Of a stretch of DNA of 25,712 nt, positions 1 through 7,188 are shown piece after piece (the stretch's first letter is position 1; every line of letters starts with the position of its first letter). The position numbers and the translations under genes were made by a program. Source of the DNA: GH45 sp046704385 (GTDB taxonomy: Bacteria > Bacteroidota > Bacteroidia > Bacteroidales > SZUA-534); NCBI GenBank assembly GCA_046704385.1, contig JBJKSB010000107.1, positions 1-25,712 of the forward strand, given 5' to 3'. Below the pieces are notes generated by a model. The model did not search any database. It was not told the origin of the DNA and saw nothing but the letters and a program-made list of their open reading frames with translations.

Positions 1-118
1 TTTAGATGAATTTTGCTACAAAGTAAATCGACGATACTATGGTGAGAAAATATTTGAAAGATTGCTAATAGCTTCAGTTTCTATAAATTATAAGAATGTT
101 ATTACTGATTCCCGATAG
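1..118 (+). mobile_element. 3' end of an IS1595-family (ISXO2-like) transposase gene, cut by the window edge
   Basis: Reading from base 2, an open frame gives about 38 residues beginning LDEFCYKVNRRYYGEKIFER and ending at the TAG at 116-118. The pattern LDEFCY-x-x-NRR followed by a leucine-rich RLL stretch is the usual C-terminal end of ISXO2-like DDE transposases of the IS1595 family. Only the tail is in the window, so the catalytic DDE residues cannot be inspected. The frame overlaps the opposite-strand CotH-like fragment by about 17 bases, as expected if the element's right end lies near 118-125 and has joined into that gene. Terminal inverted repeat and target duplication cannot be defined without the left end. 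Confidence 0.75.
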
Positions 119-329
119 ACATATTATTGTATACAAACACAGCTTTATATTCATGGTTGGTACTTATATCATCAATTAAGGCAGAAAGACTATCAGGGTT
201 AATATAAATATCAATCCTGGGAACTGTATCCTCGCTATAAAAAGCCGGAACATTTACTGAATTTAACTGTGCACAAAGATTAACTGACAAAGCCAGAAGG
301 ATTAGTAATGATAAAATTGATTTTTGCAT
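102..329 (-). pseudogene. CotH-like secreted protein, 5' fragment broken by an IS
   Basis: This 75-codon minus-strand frame starts at the ATG at 327-329 with a clear signal peptide (MQKSILSLLILLALSVNLCAQ). It continues with a segment (about residues 36-69: PRIDIYINPDSLSALIDD, then NHEYKAVFVYNN) that resembles the start of CotH-kinase-type proteins of Bacteroidota, where a DPxSL motif and an HEYPA(T/V)F motif precede the main domain. CotH proteins usually run to several hundred residues; here similarity stops after residue 69 and the frame ends six codons later inside the transposase end. The rest of the gene should lie on the far side of the IS, left of the window. The CotH assignment rests on a short stretch, so the family call is moderate while the truncation is clear. 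Confidence 0.6.
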
Positions 330-590
330 GGTTTTTTATATTTGGTTGTATAATAGCACAACTGTTAGTTGCAAAAGGGTTGCTACGAAGTTATAAAAAT
401 ATTTTAACTTATAATTATTGTACTAAAAAGGAATTAAATTAATGAAAAATAAGATTGAAGCTCCTGGCAGTAGGCTGACAGGGTATGCACCTATATAATT
501 TAGAAAATAATGTATATTTTATTTTACATTTTGTATATTTTTTTTATCTTCGTGTCTACATTTTTTAACATTAAGTAAATTTTTATAGAC
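330..590. other. AT-rich intergenic region without a supported gene
   Basis: No credible coding frame is present; the longest ATG frame (from 442) has only 18 codons. The stretch holds the upstream regions of two divergent genes. TATCTTCG at 545-552 resembles the Bacteroidota -7 box with one mismatch and lies 38 bases before the ATG at 591, but no matching -33 TTG is seen, so I do not call it as a promoter. Confidence 0.5.
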
Positions 591-1049
591 ATGGAAAACA
601 AAATATTTCACAAAGAGAAGGAAATACTGGTAACCATTATCAGTCTTTTGGTAATACCATCAGTGTATGCAGTAATTGTATATTCAAAGTTTCTGGCTGC
701 AAATCCCGAGTTAATAAACAATTTCAAATTCTGGGGCAAAACGCTTCTTATTCTGGTACCTATAATGATTGTCAGCATTATTATAGTACACATCATTTTT
801 TTTATAATAAACAGAATTGTAACCAACGAAGAATTTCCAAAAATGACCGATGAAATGGATCAGCTCATTGATTTAAAAGCCATAAAAAAATCGCGTTGGC
901 TAAATTCGTTAGGTTTTTTACTGGCATTGGTGTCACAAGCATTGGGAATGCCGGCATGGGTTTTAATTGCTACAATATTGGTTTTCGGAATTCTTTCAGG
1001 AGTATTCGAAGGATTGTTAAAAATATACTTTTACAGGAAAGGAGTTTAA
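591..1049 (+). CDS. Small four-helix membrane protein paired with an XRE regulator (DUF2178-like)
   Basis: A 152-residue integral membrane protein. Hydrophobic segments are visible at about residues 12-34, 49-75, 104-118 and 120-140, with a charged loop (about 78-101) rich in Asp, Glu and Lys. It has no signal peptide and no catalytic motif that I recognise. The stop is 3 bases before the ATG of an XRE-family regulator, so the two are surely co-transcribed. Pairs of a small multi-helix membrane protein and a short XRE regulator are common in Firmicutes and Bacteroidota, often annotated DUF2178 or DUF3796-like, and their function is mostly unknown. The gene call is strong; the DUF2178 label is tentative. 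Confidence 0.75.
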   Translation: MENKIFHKEKEILVTIISLLVIPSVYAVIVYSKFLAANPELINNFKFWGKTLLILVPIMIVSIIIVHIIFFIINRIVTNEEFPKMTDEMDQLIDLKAIKKSRWLNSLGFLLALVSQALGMPAWVLIATILVFGILSGVFEGLLKIYFYRKGV

Positions 1050-1052
1050 GCC

Positions 1053-1274
1053 ATGGGAAAATGTCATATCAGCAATAATATTCGAAAACTCAGGTTTCTT
1101 GCCAACGAGATGACCCAGCAGGAACTGGCAGATAAAATCGGGGTTACACGACAAACGCTCATCGCTATCGAAAGCGGAAAATATTCCCCTACACTTGAAC
1201 TGGCATTTCGTATTGCGCGGGAATTTCAACTTCCGCTTCAAGAAGTATTTTCGTTCAATCCGGAAGTGGAATAA
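1053..1274 (+). CDS. Short XRE/Cro-CI family transcriptional regulator
   Basis: A 73-residue stand-alone helix-turn-helix protein. The HTH covers about residues 9-63, with TQQELADKIGV as helix 2 and turn, TRQTLIAIESGKYSP as recognition helix and following loop, and LAFRIAREF as the last helix. There is no sensor domain, as is typical of the compact regulators encoded beside small membrane proteins. A purine-rich AGGAAAGGAG lies about 10 bases upstream of the ATG, a rather strong ribosome-binding site for this phylum. The likely role is DNA-binding control of its own operon, with the neighbouring membrane protein as partner or target; this is inferred from context. Confidence 0.9.
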   Translation: MGKCHISNNIRKLRFLANEMTQQELADKIGVTRQTLIAIESGKYSPTLELAFRIAREFQLPLQEVFSFNPEVE

Positions 1275-1331
1275 AAAAAATTGTATTTTAACAGAAATAT
1301 TTAATCTGTTATTAATCTCAAAAATTGTGTT

Positions 1332-1988
1332 ATGAAAAGAATCAGAAATTTCGGAGAAACCGTTGAGGGATATGTTATCCCCGTGCTTAATGAGCGTGAA
1401 ATCAGGGCCTCAGCAGGCATTCTGTTTTTATTTACATTTCTGTCATTAATGCTGATAATTTTCAAAGGCAATTTTCTGCTGATAAAATATGTAATAACCA
1501 TTTTCATGACAGACTTTGCCATTCGCGTGCTTTATAATCCTAAATATGCTCCCACCCTCATTATTGGCCGGTTAATTGTTAGCCGTCAAAATCCTGAATA
1601 TGTGGGTGCCGCTCAAAAAAAGGTTGCATGGATAATCGGTTTGGCCTTATCGGCAACCATGTTTTTATTAATGGTTTTAGTCAACTCGTATAGTATTATC
1701 ACAGGATTAATTTGTCTTATATGTCTGATTTTCCTGTTCTTTGAATCTGTATTTGGTATATGCCTGGGTTGCCTATTTTATAAATGGGTTTACAAGGAAA
1801 AAGCCCAGTACTGCCCGGGTGAAGTATGTGATATTAAAACAAAACATGAAATTCAAAAAACATCCATAGCTCAACTCTTTATAATTTTGGGTTTAATAGT
1901 TTTTGTAATAGCTCTGGCCTGGTTTTTTAATGATTTTTTTAGTCAGGCTCCCGGTGATTTATGGGTAAAACTCAAATCAGGATTTTAG
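1332..1988 (+). CDS. DUF4395-family membrane protein
   Basis: A 218-residue membrane protein matching the DUF4395 pattern: an N-terminal V(I/L)NEREIRASAG segment, a DFAIRVL segment followed by a SPK/NPKYAP-like loop, a KKVAWIIGL helix, and a GICLGC motif in the fourth helix. Hydrophobic helices lie at about residues 27-43, 46-62, 92-113, 117-147 and 175-198. The two cysteines of GICLGC plus a C-terminal CPGEVC pair (about 163-168) could bind metal or form disulfides; the family's function is not known. It follows the regulator by 57 bases and may belong to the same transcript. An AT-only hairpin at 2043-2069 lies downstream. Confidence 0.8.
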   Translation: MKRIRNFGETVEGYVIPVLNEREIRASAGILFLFTFLSLMLIIFKGNFLLIKYVITIFMTDFAIRVLYNPKYAPTLIIGRLIVSRQNPEYVGAAQKKVAWIIGLALSATMFLLMVLVNSYSIITGLICLICLIFLFFESVFGICLGCLFYKWVYKEKAQYCPGEVCDIKTKHEIQKTSIAQLFIILGLIVFVIALAWFFNDFFSQAPGDLWVKLKSGF

Positions 1989-2042
1989 ATAAAATTGATA
2001 AAACCACAAGTTCTCCCTCTATAATTTTATATCCCGGAATGA

Positions 2043-2069
2043 TGAAAATATTAAAGTCTAATATTTTCA
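2043..2069 (+). terminator. AT-rich hairpin after the DUF4395 gene, possible terminator
   Basis: TGAAAATATTA at 2043-2053 and TAATATTTTCA at 2059-2069 are a perfect 11-bp inverted repeat with a 5-base loop (AAGTC). It lies 55 bases after the stop. The stem has almost no GC and the T-rich stretch after it is interrupted, so its termination strength is uncertain. Confidence 0.45.
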
Positions 2070-2178
2070 CATTTTGGTCTTTATGTGATTTTTTTGGTAA
2101 AAATCAACTACTTTTTGCCTAAATGTTTTGTAACTTCATAGGGTTATTAAATTCCTCAACTGCTTAAAACCATTCACT

Positions 2179-3003
2179 ATGAAAACACAACTCTTAGCCG
2201 TAAAAGTATTACTTGGTGCCATCGCAGTATCATTTTTTAATTGTTCAGGGAATAAAGGCATCACTGCTTTGGAACAACTTGATGACAGCTCACTGGTTTT
2301 TACCGGAATTATCGAATACAATTACACCCAACTTAAAAACAAAAATATTAATGGCCTTTGGGTTTTTCTGGCAAGCGATGAAAAGTTATCTCCTTACAAT
2401 CTGCCTAAAAGTTACCTGCCCAACGAAAAAGATAAGGAATATCAGTACATTAATTTTATAGGTAGCCGGGGAGAATTTGACATCTGTTACAAACCCAAAA
2501 ACCTGTATTCGGCCGAAACGGACAATATATTATCTGTACTCGATATGGAACGGAATACTACCAATCCGGGGAAAAATATTTTGCAGCAATATAAATTGCA
2601 CGATGGGAAAATAATTAATCTCGGAAGAATTGTGGTGACTTATAAGGGTGGAAATATTGAAAACAGTAACATCAGTTATACCTATACTTTTCAATCCATT
2701 GGAAGTGATACCCTGGCCTTACATGCTTTAAGAATGGAATATCCTGAATTTTATGATAAATATAAGAATCAAATTTACATATTTAAAAGTAAACTCGAAC
2801 AAAACATTGATTACGTATTGGAAAATATTTCAGAGGGTAAAGCCCTTATGATAAAGGGTTTTATTCAGGATCATCCCGACAGGATAGACAATATTTTCAA
2901 TGAATTGAATACTTCCAACCGCGATAGTCTGGCTAAAATTTTTAAAGGCTATAATTTCGATGACCTGAATGCATATCTTAACCGGCAAACTGATCTGCCT
3001 TAA
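2179..3003 (+). CDS. Putative lipoprotein of unknown function
   Basis: A 274-residue protein with an N-terminal signal sequence and a cysteine at residue 22 (IAVSFFNCSG). This looks like a lipoprotein signal peptide, although Asn at -1 is a loose lipobox. After cleavage it would be anchored in the periplasm or on the surface. I do not recognise a domain. The middle part (about 35-185) reads as beta-rich, with alternating polar and hydrophobic residues and many aromatic ones; the C-terminal part (about 195-270) is charged and helical. It has 190 bases of free upstream sequence and 259 downstream, so it is probably transcribed alone. Confidence 0.7.
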   Translation: MKTQLLAVKVLLGAIAVSFFNCSGNKGITALEQLDDSSLVFTGIIEYNYTQLKNKNINGLWVFLASDEKLSPYNLPKSYLPNEKDKEYQYINFIGSRGEFDICYKPKNLYSAETDNILSVLDMERNTTNPGKNILQQYKLHDGKIINLGRIVVTYKGGNIENSNISYTYTFQSIGSDTLALHALRMEYPEFYDKYKNQIYIFKSKLEQNIDYVLENISEGKALMIKGFIQDHPDRIDNIFNELNTSNRDSLAKIFKGYNFDDLNAYLNRQTDLP

Positions 3004-3125
3004 TATTTTGAATTTGTCTGAATTTTTGGTTTTACCAACGCTTTTGAATATTTTCCTGAATTTAATTCCCCACATTGATTTTTCCATGTGATACAACTAC
3101 CTTTATACCCTATTACCAATAAAAG

Positions 3126-3214
3126 GTTCATTAAGTAACATAAAACTGATCGGATAACTATGTTGCAGGTTTTATAAATAAGTCCGATGAGTATTGAAAC
3201 TGAACTTAATGAAC
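3126..3214. repeat. Nested inverted repeat upstream of the PhzF-family gene
   Basis: GTTCATTAAGT (3126-3136) and ACTTAATGAAC (3204-3214) are a perfect 11-bp inverted repeat. Inside it ATCGGA (3149-3154) and TCCGAT (3183-3188) form a second, concentric pair. The structure fills much of the 259-bp gap between the lipoprotein and phzF-like genes and ends 48 bases before the next ATG. It may be a structured leader or a decayed miniature element; nothing in the sequence decides this. Confidence 0.45.
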
Positions 3215-3262
3215 GCACTACAAGTTCATTACAAATTACTTCTTTATTAATTATAATTACTG

Positions 3263-4165
3263 ATGACCAAAAGAATTATCTATCAGGTTGATTCATTTAC
3301 AAAAAACAAGTTTAGTGGAAATCCGGCAGGAGTCGTGCTTAACGCAGATGGATTAACCGAAACACAAATGCTGCAACTAGCAAGGGAACTTAATAATTCA
3401 GAAACGGCTTTCCTATTTAAACCCGATGACCACACCTATGACGGAATAATCCGCTACTTTACTCCAAAAACCGAAGTACCAACTTGCGGTCATGCAACCG
3501 TAGCCGCCATGTATGCCCGGGCGATTGAAGAGAATCTGCAAAGCTGTACGTTAAAATATAAAACTAAAATCGGTATTCTCCCCTTTGAAATTCTAAAAAC
3601 ACAGCTTGATTATAAAATATCAATGACCCAGGGTAAATTTGAGCTCAGCCCGGAATTCGATCCGAAAATCCGAAAAGAAATACTTGATTTTTTGAGTATA
3701 GCTGAAAACGATCTGGCCGAAAATTGCCCGGTTCAGATTGCAGGTACGGGCCATTCAAAAGTATTTGTTGGAATTAAAAATGCCAATAAGTTAAGTAACC
3801 TGAAACCAGACTTTAACCAACTGGCTATTCTAAGCCATAAAATTAAATGCAATGGTTATTTTACTTTTACTTTCGATACCGGAAATACTGATATTCTGAC
3901 CCGTGGAAGGATGTTTGCCCCGGCAATCGGTATTAACGAAGATCCGGTTACAGGTAATGCTAATGGTCCTTTAGGCGGTTATTTAATTCACCACCACCTG
4001 GCTTTACCAGACGAGAACACTTTTGAATTCAAAAGTATGCAGGGTGTTGAAATGGGACGATCCGGCATTATTGATGTTAAAGTAAATGTCGAAAATAATG
4101 AGGTAAAACAAATTAAAATTTCAGGTGATGCTGTAAATGTATTCAAGACTGAAATTGAACTTTAA
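3263..4165 (+). CDS. PhzF-family isomerase/epimerase
   Basis: A 300-residue protein of the PhzF/YddE family with the diaminopimelate-epimerase fold. Family signatures are present: the N-terminal QVDSFTKNKFSGNPAGVVL, the catalytic Glu47 in NNSETAF, PTCGHAT at about 73-79, and the second-domain motif EDPVTGNANGPLGGYL, which in PhzF carries the conserved active-site Asp. PhzF itself isomerises trans-2,3-dihydro-3-hydroxyanthranilate in phenazine synthesis, but no other phz gene is nearby, so the substrate here is unknown and phenazine production should not be inferred. Length is full for the family (about 280-300). The next gene, a broken metallophosphoesterase, follows after 21 bases and was probably once co-transcribed. 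Confidence 0.9.
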   Translation: MTKRIIYQVDSFTKNKFSGNPAGVVLNADGLTETQMLQLARELNNSETAFLFKPDDHTYDGIIRYFTPKTEVPTCGHATVAAMYARAIEENLQSCTLKYKTKIGILPFEILKTQLDYKISMTQGKFELSPEFDPKIRKEILDFLSIAENDLAENCPVQIAGTGHSKVFVGIKNANKLSNLKPDFNQLAILSHKIKCNGYFTFTFDTGNTDILTRGRMFAPAIGINEDPVTGNANGPLGGYLIHHHLALPDENTFEFKSMQGVEMGRSGIIDVKVNVENNEVKQIKISGDAVNVFKTEIEL

Positions 4166-4186
4166 TATCAATTAAGATCAAAATAT

Positions 4187-4533
4187 ATGATAAACGAACC
4201 CATTGCTATAATATCTGATATTCATGGAAATTACCGGGCTTTGCAAAACGTACTTGAAGATATTCAACATAGAAGTATTAAAAATATTGTTAACCTGGGT
4301 GACAGTCTTTATGGTCCGTTAGATCATGAAGGAACTTATGAACTATTGATCCATAATAATATTATTAGTATTTCAGGGAATCAGGGTCGGTCCATCATTG
4401 AAAACATGGCCAGCAACAACGTAAATCCCACCATGTATCACATCCAGCAACAAATGAATAATGATATGCTTAATTGGCTGAACACAATAAAAGAAATGAC
4501 CGGGCCCGTTGGATAAGCTCAGGAAAAGCTTAA
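4187..4533 (+). pseudogene. Metallophosphoesterase remnant with an internal deletion and frameshift
   Basis: The intact frame (4187-4516, 109 codons) begins as a normal YfcE/MJ0936-type metallophosphoesterase: ISDIHGN (metal-binding Asp and His), then NLGDSLYGP with the second Asp, then a GNQGR stretch where the family has GN(H/C)D. Such proteins normally run to about 240 residues, but this one stops after KEMTGPVG. In the next frame, the same bases followed by 4517-4533 read RNDRARWISSGKA and a stop, which resembles the usual C-terminus of this family. The simplest reading is that the N-terminal ~100 codons and the last ~13 codons survive and the middle, including the downstream metal-binding histidines, was deleted out of frame. 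It is very likely non-functional. Confidence 0.7.
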
Positions 4534-4593
4534 TATTATAGCTTTAATCAATAAAGAAGAAATAAAGGAAAAACCTTTTAATCTTATTTTATT

Positions 4594-5118
4594 ATGGATC
4601 GACAAACATATTTTGTAAGAAATGCAAAACCCAAAGAATTTATGCCACTGGGAGAACTAATGGTAAAAGTTTATTCACAACTTGAGGGATTTCCATCACA
4701 AGATGAGCAGCCCCAATATTACCAAATGCTGGCAAATATTGGTGATCAAACCCAAAAGCCCCAAACGGAACTACTGGTGGCAGTAAATCAGGCTGACAAA
4801 TTAGGCGGGGGCGTAGTTTACTTTAACGATATGCAATATTATGGATCGGGGGGAACAGCCACTAAGGAAAAAAATGCTTCAGGTTTCCGTCTTTTGGCTG
4901 TCGATCCGGAATTGCGAGGGTTGGGAATTGGAAAAATACTAACTGAGGCCTGTATTGAAAAAGCAAGGCAGTCAGGGAATAAACAAATTATTATTCACAC
5001 CACCAAAGCCATGCAACTGGCCTGGGGAATGTACGAAAGAATGGGTTTCAAACGATCGACCGATCTGGATTTTATGCAGGGCGAACTTCCAGTTTTTGGT
5101 TTTAGAATGGAATTATAA
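4594..5118 (+). CDS. GNAT-family N-acetyltransferase
   Basis: A 174-residue cytoplasmic GNAT protein, expected to transfer an acetyl group from acetyl-CoA to an amine. Motif A is clear: FRLLAVDPELRGLGIGKIL, with the R-G-L-G-I-G acetyl-CoA pyrophosphate loop at residues 108-113. Motif B follows with the helix ending in WGMYERMGF. The first 95 residues include the usual acceptor-binding helices (EFMPLGELMVKVYSQLEGF) and a beta-hairpin with a glycine-rich turn. The acceptor substrate cannot be told. A 60-base gap separates it from the phosphoesterase remnant. Confidence 0.9.
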   Translation: MDRQTYFVRNAKPKEFMPLGELMVKVYSQLEGFPSQDEQPQYYQMLANIGDQTQKPQTELLVAVNQADKLGGGVVYFNDMQYYGSGGTATKEKNASGFRLLAVDPELRGLGIGKILTEACIEKARQSGNKQIIIHTTKAMQLAWGMYERMGFKRSTDLDFMQGELPVFGFRMEL

Positions 5119-5204
5119 TTTACTTATAGATATTTTAATATTTCAGATTTTCAAAATTAATGTCAATGACTATCAAAAAAACCCTGATATGCCCTATTAC
5201 TAAG

Positions 5205-5226
5205 GAATGTCGGGTGAATGCCGGGT
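5205..5226. repeat. Tandem 11-bp repeat upstream of the HTH-TM regulator
   Basis: GAATGTCGGGT and GAATGCCGGGT are adjacent copies differing at one base. They lie 69 bases before the likely ATG of the HTH regulator and are GC-richer than their surroundings. Adjacent copies one helical turn apart suit a binding site for a regulator, perhaps autoregulation, but this is a guess. Confidence 0.35.
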
Positions 5227-5294
5227 GAAAATCAGATAAAATACATGTATAGTTTTTAAGTTAATCCATAATCTTGTCACAAAAAACAGAACTG

Positions 5295-6068
5295 ATGAAT
5301 CAACCTGAATTAGGCAGAAAAATTGTTGAACTACGTAAAGCAAAGGGTTTAACTCAAGAAGAACTGGTTGTAAGATGCAATATTAATGTTCGCACACTTC
5401 AACGAATTGAGTCAGGTGAAGTTACACCTCGAAGCTATACTTTAAAACTAATTTTTGCTGAATTGGATTATCATTATTTCGAAGTAAACGGCAATAATAA
5501 GACTTCGAATAACATTAGATCTGTTTTATTATTAAGGCTCGGGCAAGTTTACAGATATATTATTGATTTATTTAACTTAAAAACTAACACGATGAAAAAA
5601 CTTACAATTTTAACATTGACTGCGGCCTTTTTTGGCTTATTGTTTTTTTGTTTTAGCATGGATAGCAGTGCTCAAACCAATGAAAATATTCAGAAAATAA
5701 TTGAAAAGTCAAACCAGGAGTTTATACTTTTCTTTAACAGTGGGCATATAGATTCTCTGATGGTACAATATACTAATCATTCATGTTTATTACCCGAAAA
5801 CTGTTGTGGCTATGAGTGTATCAAACAACATTGGCTGGAAGAATCAATGAAAGGGTATAAAATTACCAATTTATCAGTCATATCAGTGAATGCTGTAGAT
5901 ACTATAGCCGTTGTGAAAGGAGTTTGGAAAATTATATTTCCGGAAGGTCTGAAAATGTCAGGAATGTATTTAACAGAATGGCATTATACTGACGGCAAAG
6001 TATGGAAAATAGTGAATGATATGAGTGGAATTAACAGTTTTAGTCCTGAAATTTCCGATAAACACTAA
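5295..6068 (+). CDS. Membrane-bound one-component regulator: XRE HTH, TM helix, extracytoplasmic SnoaL-like domain
   Basis: The frame is open from a TTG at 5274, but the ATG at 5295 fits better because family members start with (M)NQPELGRKI; this gives 257 residues. Residues 5-60 are an XRE-type HTH (GLTQEELVVRCNINVRTLQR, then ESGEVTPRSYTLK). A linker (about 62-100) leads to a single hydrophobic helix (about 103-121), after which SSAQTNENIQKIIEKSNQEF starts a SnoaL/DUF4440-like fold to about residue 250 (GVWKI, then LTEWHYTDGKVWKIVND). The order implies a cytoplasmic DNA-binding head and an external sensor-like domain. Met100 begins a stretch (MKKLTILTLTAAFFGLL) that would also work as a signal peptide, so a separately initiated secreted SnoaL-like protein from 5592 is possible. 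The domain call is firm for HTH and TM, moderate for SnoaL. Confidence 0.75.
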   Translation: MNQPELGRKIVELRKAKGLTQEELVVRCNINVRTLQRIESGEVTPRSYTLKLIFAELDYHYFEVNGNNKTSNNIRSVLLLRLGQVYRYIIDLFNLKTNTMKKLTILTLTAAFFGLLFFCFSMDSSAQTNENIQKIIEKSNQEFILFFNSGHIDSLMVQYTNHSCLLPENCCGYECIKQHWLEESMKGYKITNLSVISVNAVDTIAVVKGVWKIIFPEGLKMSGMYLTEWHYTDGKVWKIVNDMSGINSFSPEISDKH

Positions 6069-6246
6069 GGTTCACTATCAAATTAAAGTTGCCCTGAAAA
6101 GTATAGGTGGTGCCACCATATTTCAACGTTAATACATCAAATACGGGCAATTGAGATATCCTTTTTCAAAATTTCAATTTATTTTTTCATTAAATCAGGT
6201 TATTTTTATAATCCGATAATTAATTGAAGATTTTAAAATAGATTTA

Positions 6247-7113
6247 ATGTCACAAAATATATTTAAAAAAACAGCACTTGTACTTGAGGGAGGAGGATTC
6301 AGAGGTATTTTTACTGCCGGAGTGCTTGAGGTATTTCTTAAAAACAATATGATTTTTGATTTTGCTGTAGGTGTTTCAGCCGGTGCATCATATGGAGTAT
6401 CATATGTTTCACAACAAAGCGGCAGAAACCTGTTGGTAAATCAATTCATTTCTGATAAACGATATGCAGGACTTGGTAACCTGATAAAAAAACGCTCCTA
6501 TTTTTCCTGGGATTTTATTTTCGAAGAAATTCCAACCAACATGGTATCGCTTGATTATGAAGCATTTAAAAATTCAATCACCAAATTCTGGATCGGTACC
6601 ACCAACTGCGTTACCGGCAAACCCGAATATTTTCTACTAAATCCTGCTAATAAATCTGAATTTAAAACCATACTTGCAGCCAGCTGTTCGCTTCCTCTGA
6701 TTGCACCTAAAGTTAACTACCAGGGAAACAACTATATGGACGGTGGTTTAACAGAATCTATACCTTCCGATTTTGCTTTTTTAAAAGGCAATAACAAAGC
6801 CATTGTAATACTCACCCGTCCCAGGGGATACGTAAAAGCTCCGCTAAAAAATAAGGCACTTTTTAAATGGGTTTACCGAAAACATCCAAAATTGGTTGAG
6901 TTGATCTTATCAAGACCCGCCCGATATAATGAATCGATAAAAAAACTGGAAGCCCTGGAAAAAGAAGGTAAAGTTTTTATTATCCAACCGGAAAAAGAAA
7001 TTGCCGTGGGTCGGCTTGAAAATAAACCTATTAAAACTGAAAAAGTTTATTACAATGGAATGCGGGTTACAGAGAAATTGCTGCCGGAGCTTTTAAAGTG
7101 GCTGGAGAATTAG
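6247..7113 (+). CDS. Patatin-like phospholipase (YjjU-type)
   Basis: A 288-residue patatin-family lipid acyl hydrolase. The oxyanion-hole loop GGGFRG is at residues 15-20, the nucleophile elbow GVSAGAS has Ser44, and the catalytic Asp is in YMDGGLTESIP (Asp165). This Ser-Asp dyad arrangement, the length and the C-terminal basic region match the bacterial YjjU-type branch. There is no signal peptide, so it should act from the cytoplasm on membrane or storage lipids; the substrate is unknown. It is preceded by 178 bases without a gene, and its 3' end abuts the 7-bp repeat arrays at 7120-7188. Confidence 0.92.
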   Translation: MSQNIFKKTALVLEGGGFRGIFTAGVLEVFLKNNMIFDFAVGVSAGASYGVSYVSQQSGRNLLVNQFISDKRYAGLGNLIKKRSYFSWDFIFEEIPTNMVSLDYEAFKNSITKFWIGTTNCVTGKPEYFLLNPANKSEFKTILAASCSLPLIAPKVNYQGNNYMDGGLTESIPSDFAFLKGNNKAIVILTRPRGYVKAPLKNKALFKWVYRKHPKLVELILSRPARYNESIKKLEALEKEGKVFIIQPEKEIAVGRLENKPIKTEKVYYNGMRVTEKLLPELLKWLEN

Positions 7114-7119
7114 AACGAT

Positions 7120-7188
7120 AGACTCAAGACAAAAGATTCAAGACTTAAAGCAATTTTACTTTTTACTTGATACTTAATACTTGCTACT
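7120..7188. repeat. Two opposing arrays of degenerate 7-bp repeats between convergent genes
   Basis: From 7120 to 7147 there are four adjacent heptamers: AGACTCA, AGACAAA, AGATTCA, AGACTTA. From 7154 to 7188 there are five: TTTTACT, TTTTACT, TGATACT, TAATACT, TGCTACT. The second set is roughly complementary in style to the first (TCAAG-type against CTTGA-type words), so the unit is a loose inverted repeat. It starts 7 bases after the patatin stop and ends at the base before the stop codon of the minus-strand gene, filling the convergent gap exactly. Confidence 0.7.

Noticed and set aside
442..498. Possible tiny ORF of 18 codons
   Set aside because: Too short, no ribosome-binding signal, and no recognisable peptide.
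3263..4165. Phenazine biosynthesis, suggested by the PhzF family name
   Set aside because: No other phenazine gene is present and most PhzF-family proteins in such genomes have unrelated or unknown substrates.
6076..6150. Inverted repeat TTGCCC/GGGCAA and GGTGG/CCACC hairpin before the patatin gene
   Set aside because: Stems of 5-6 bp with a very long or a 2-base loop are expected by chance.
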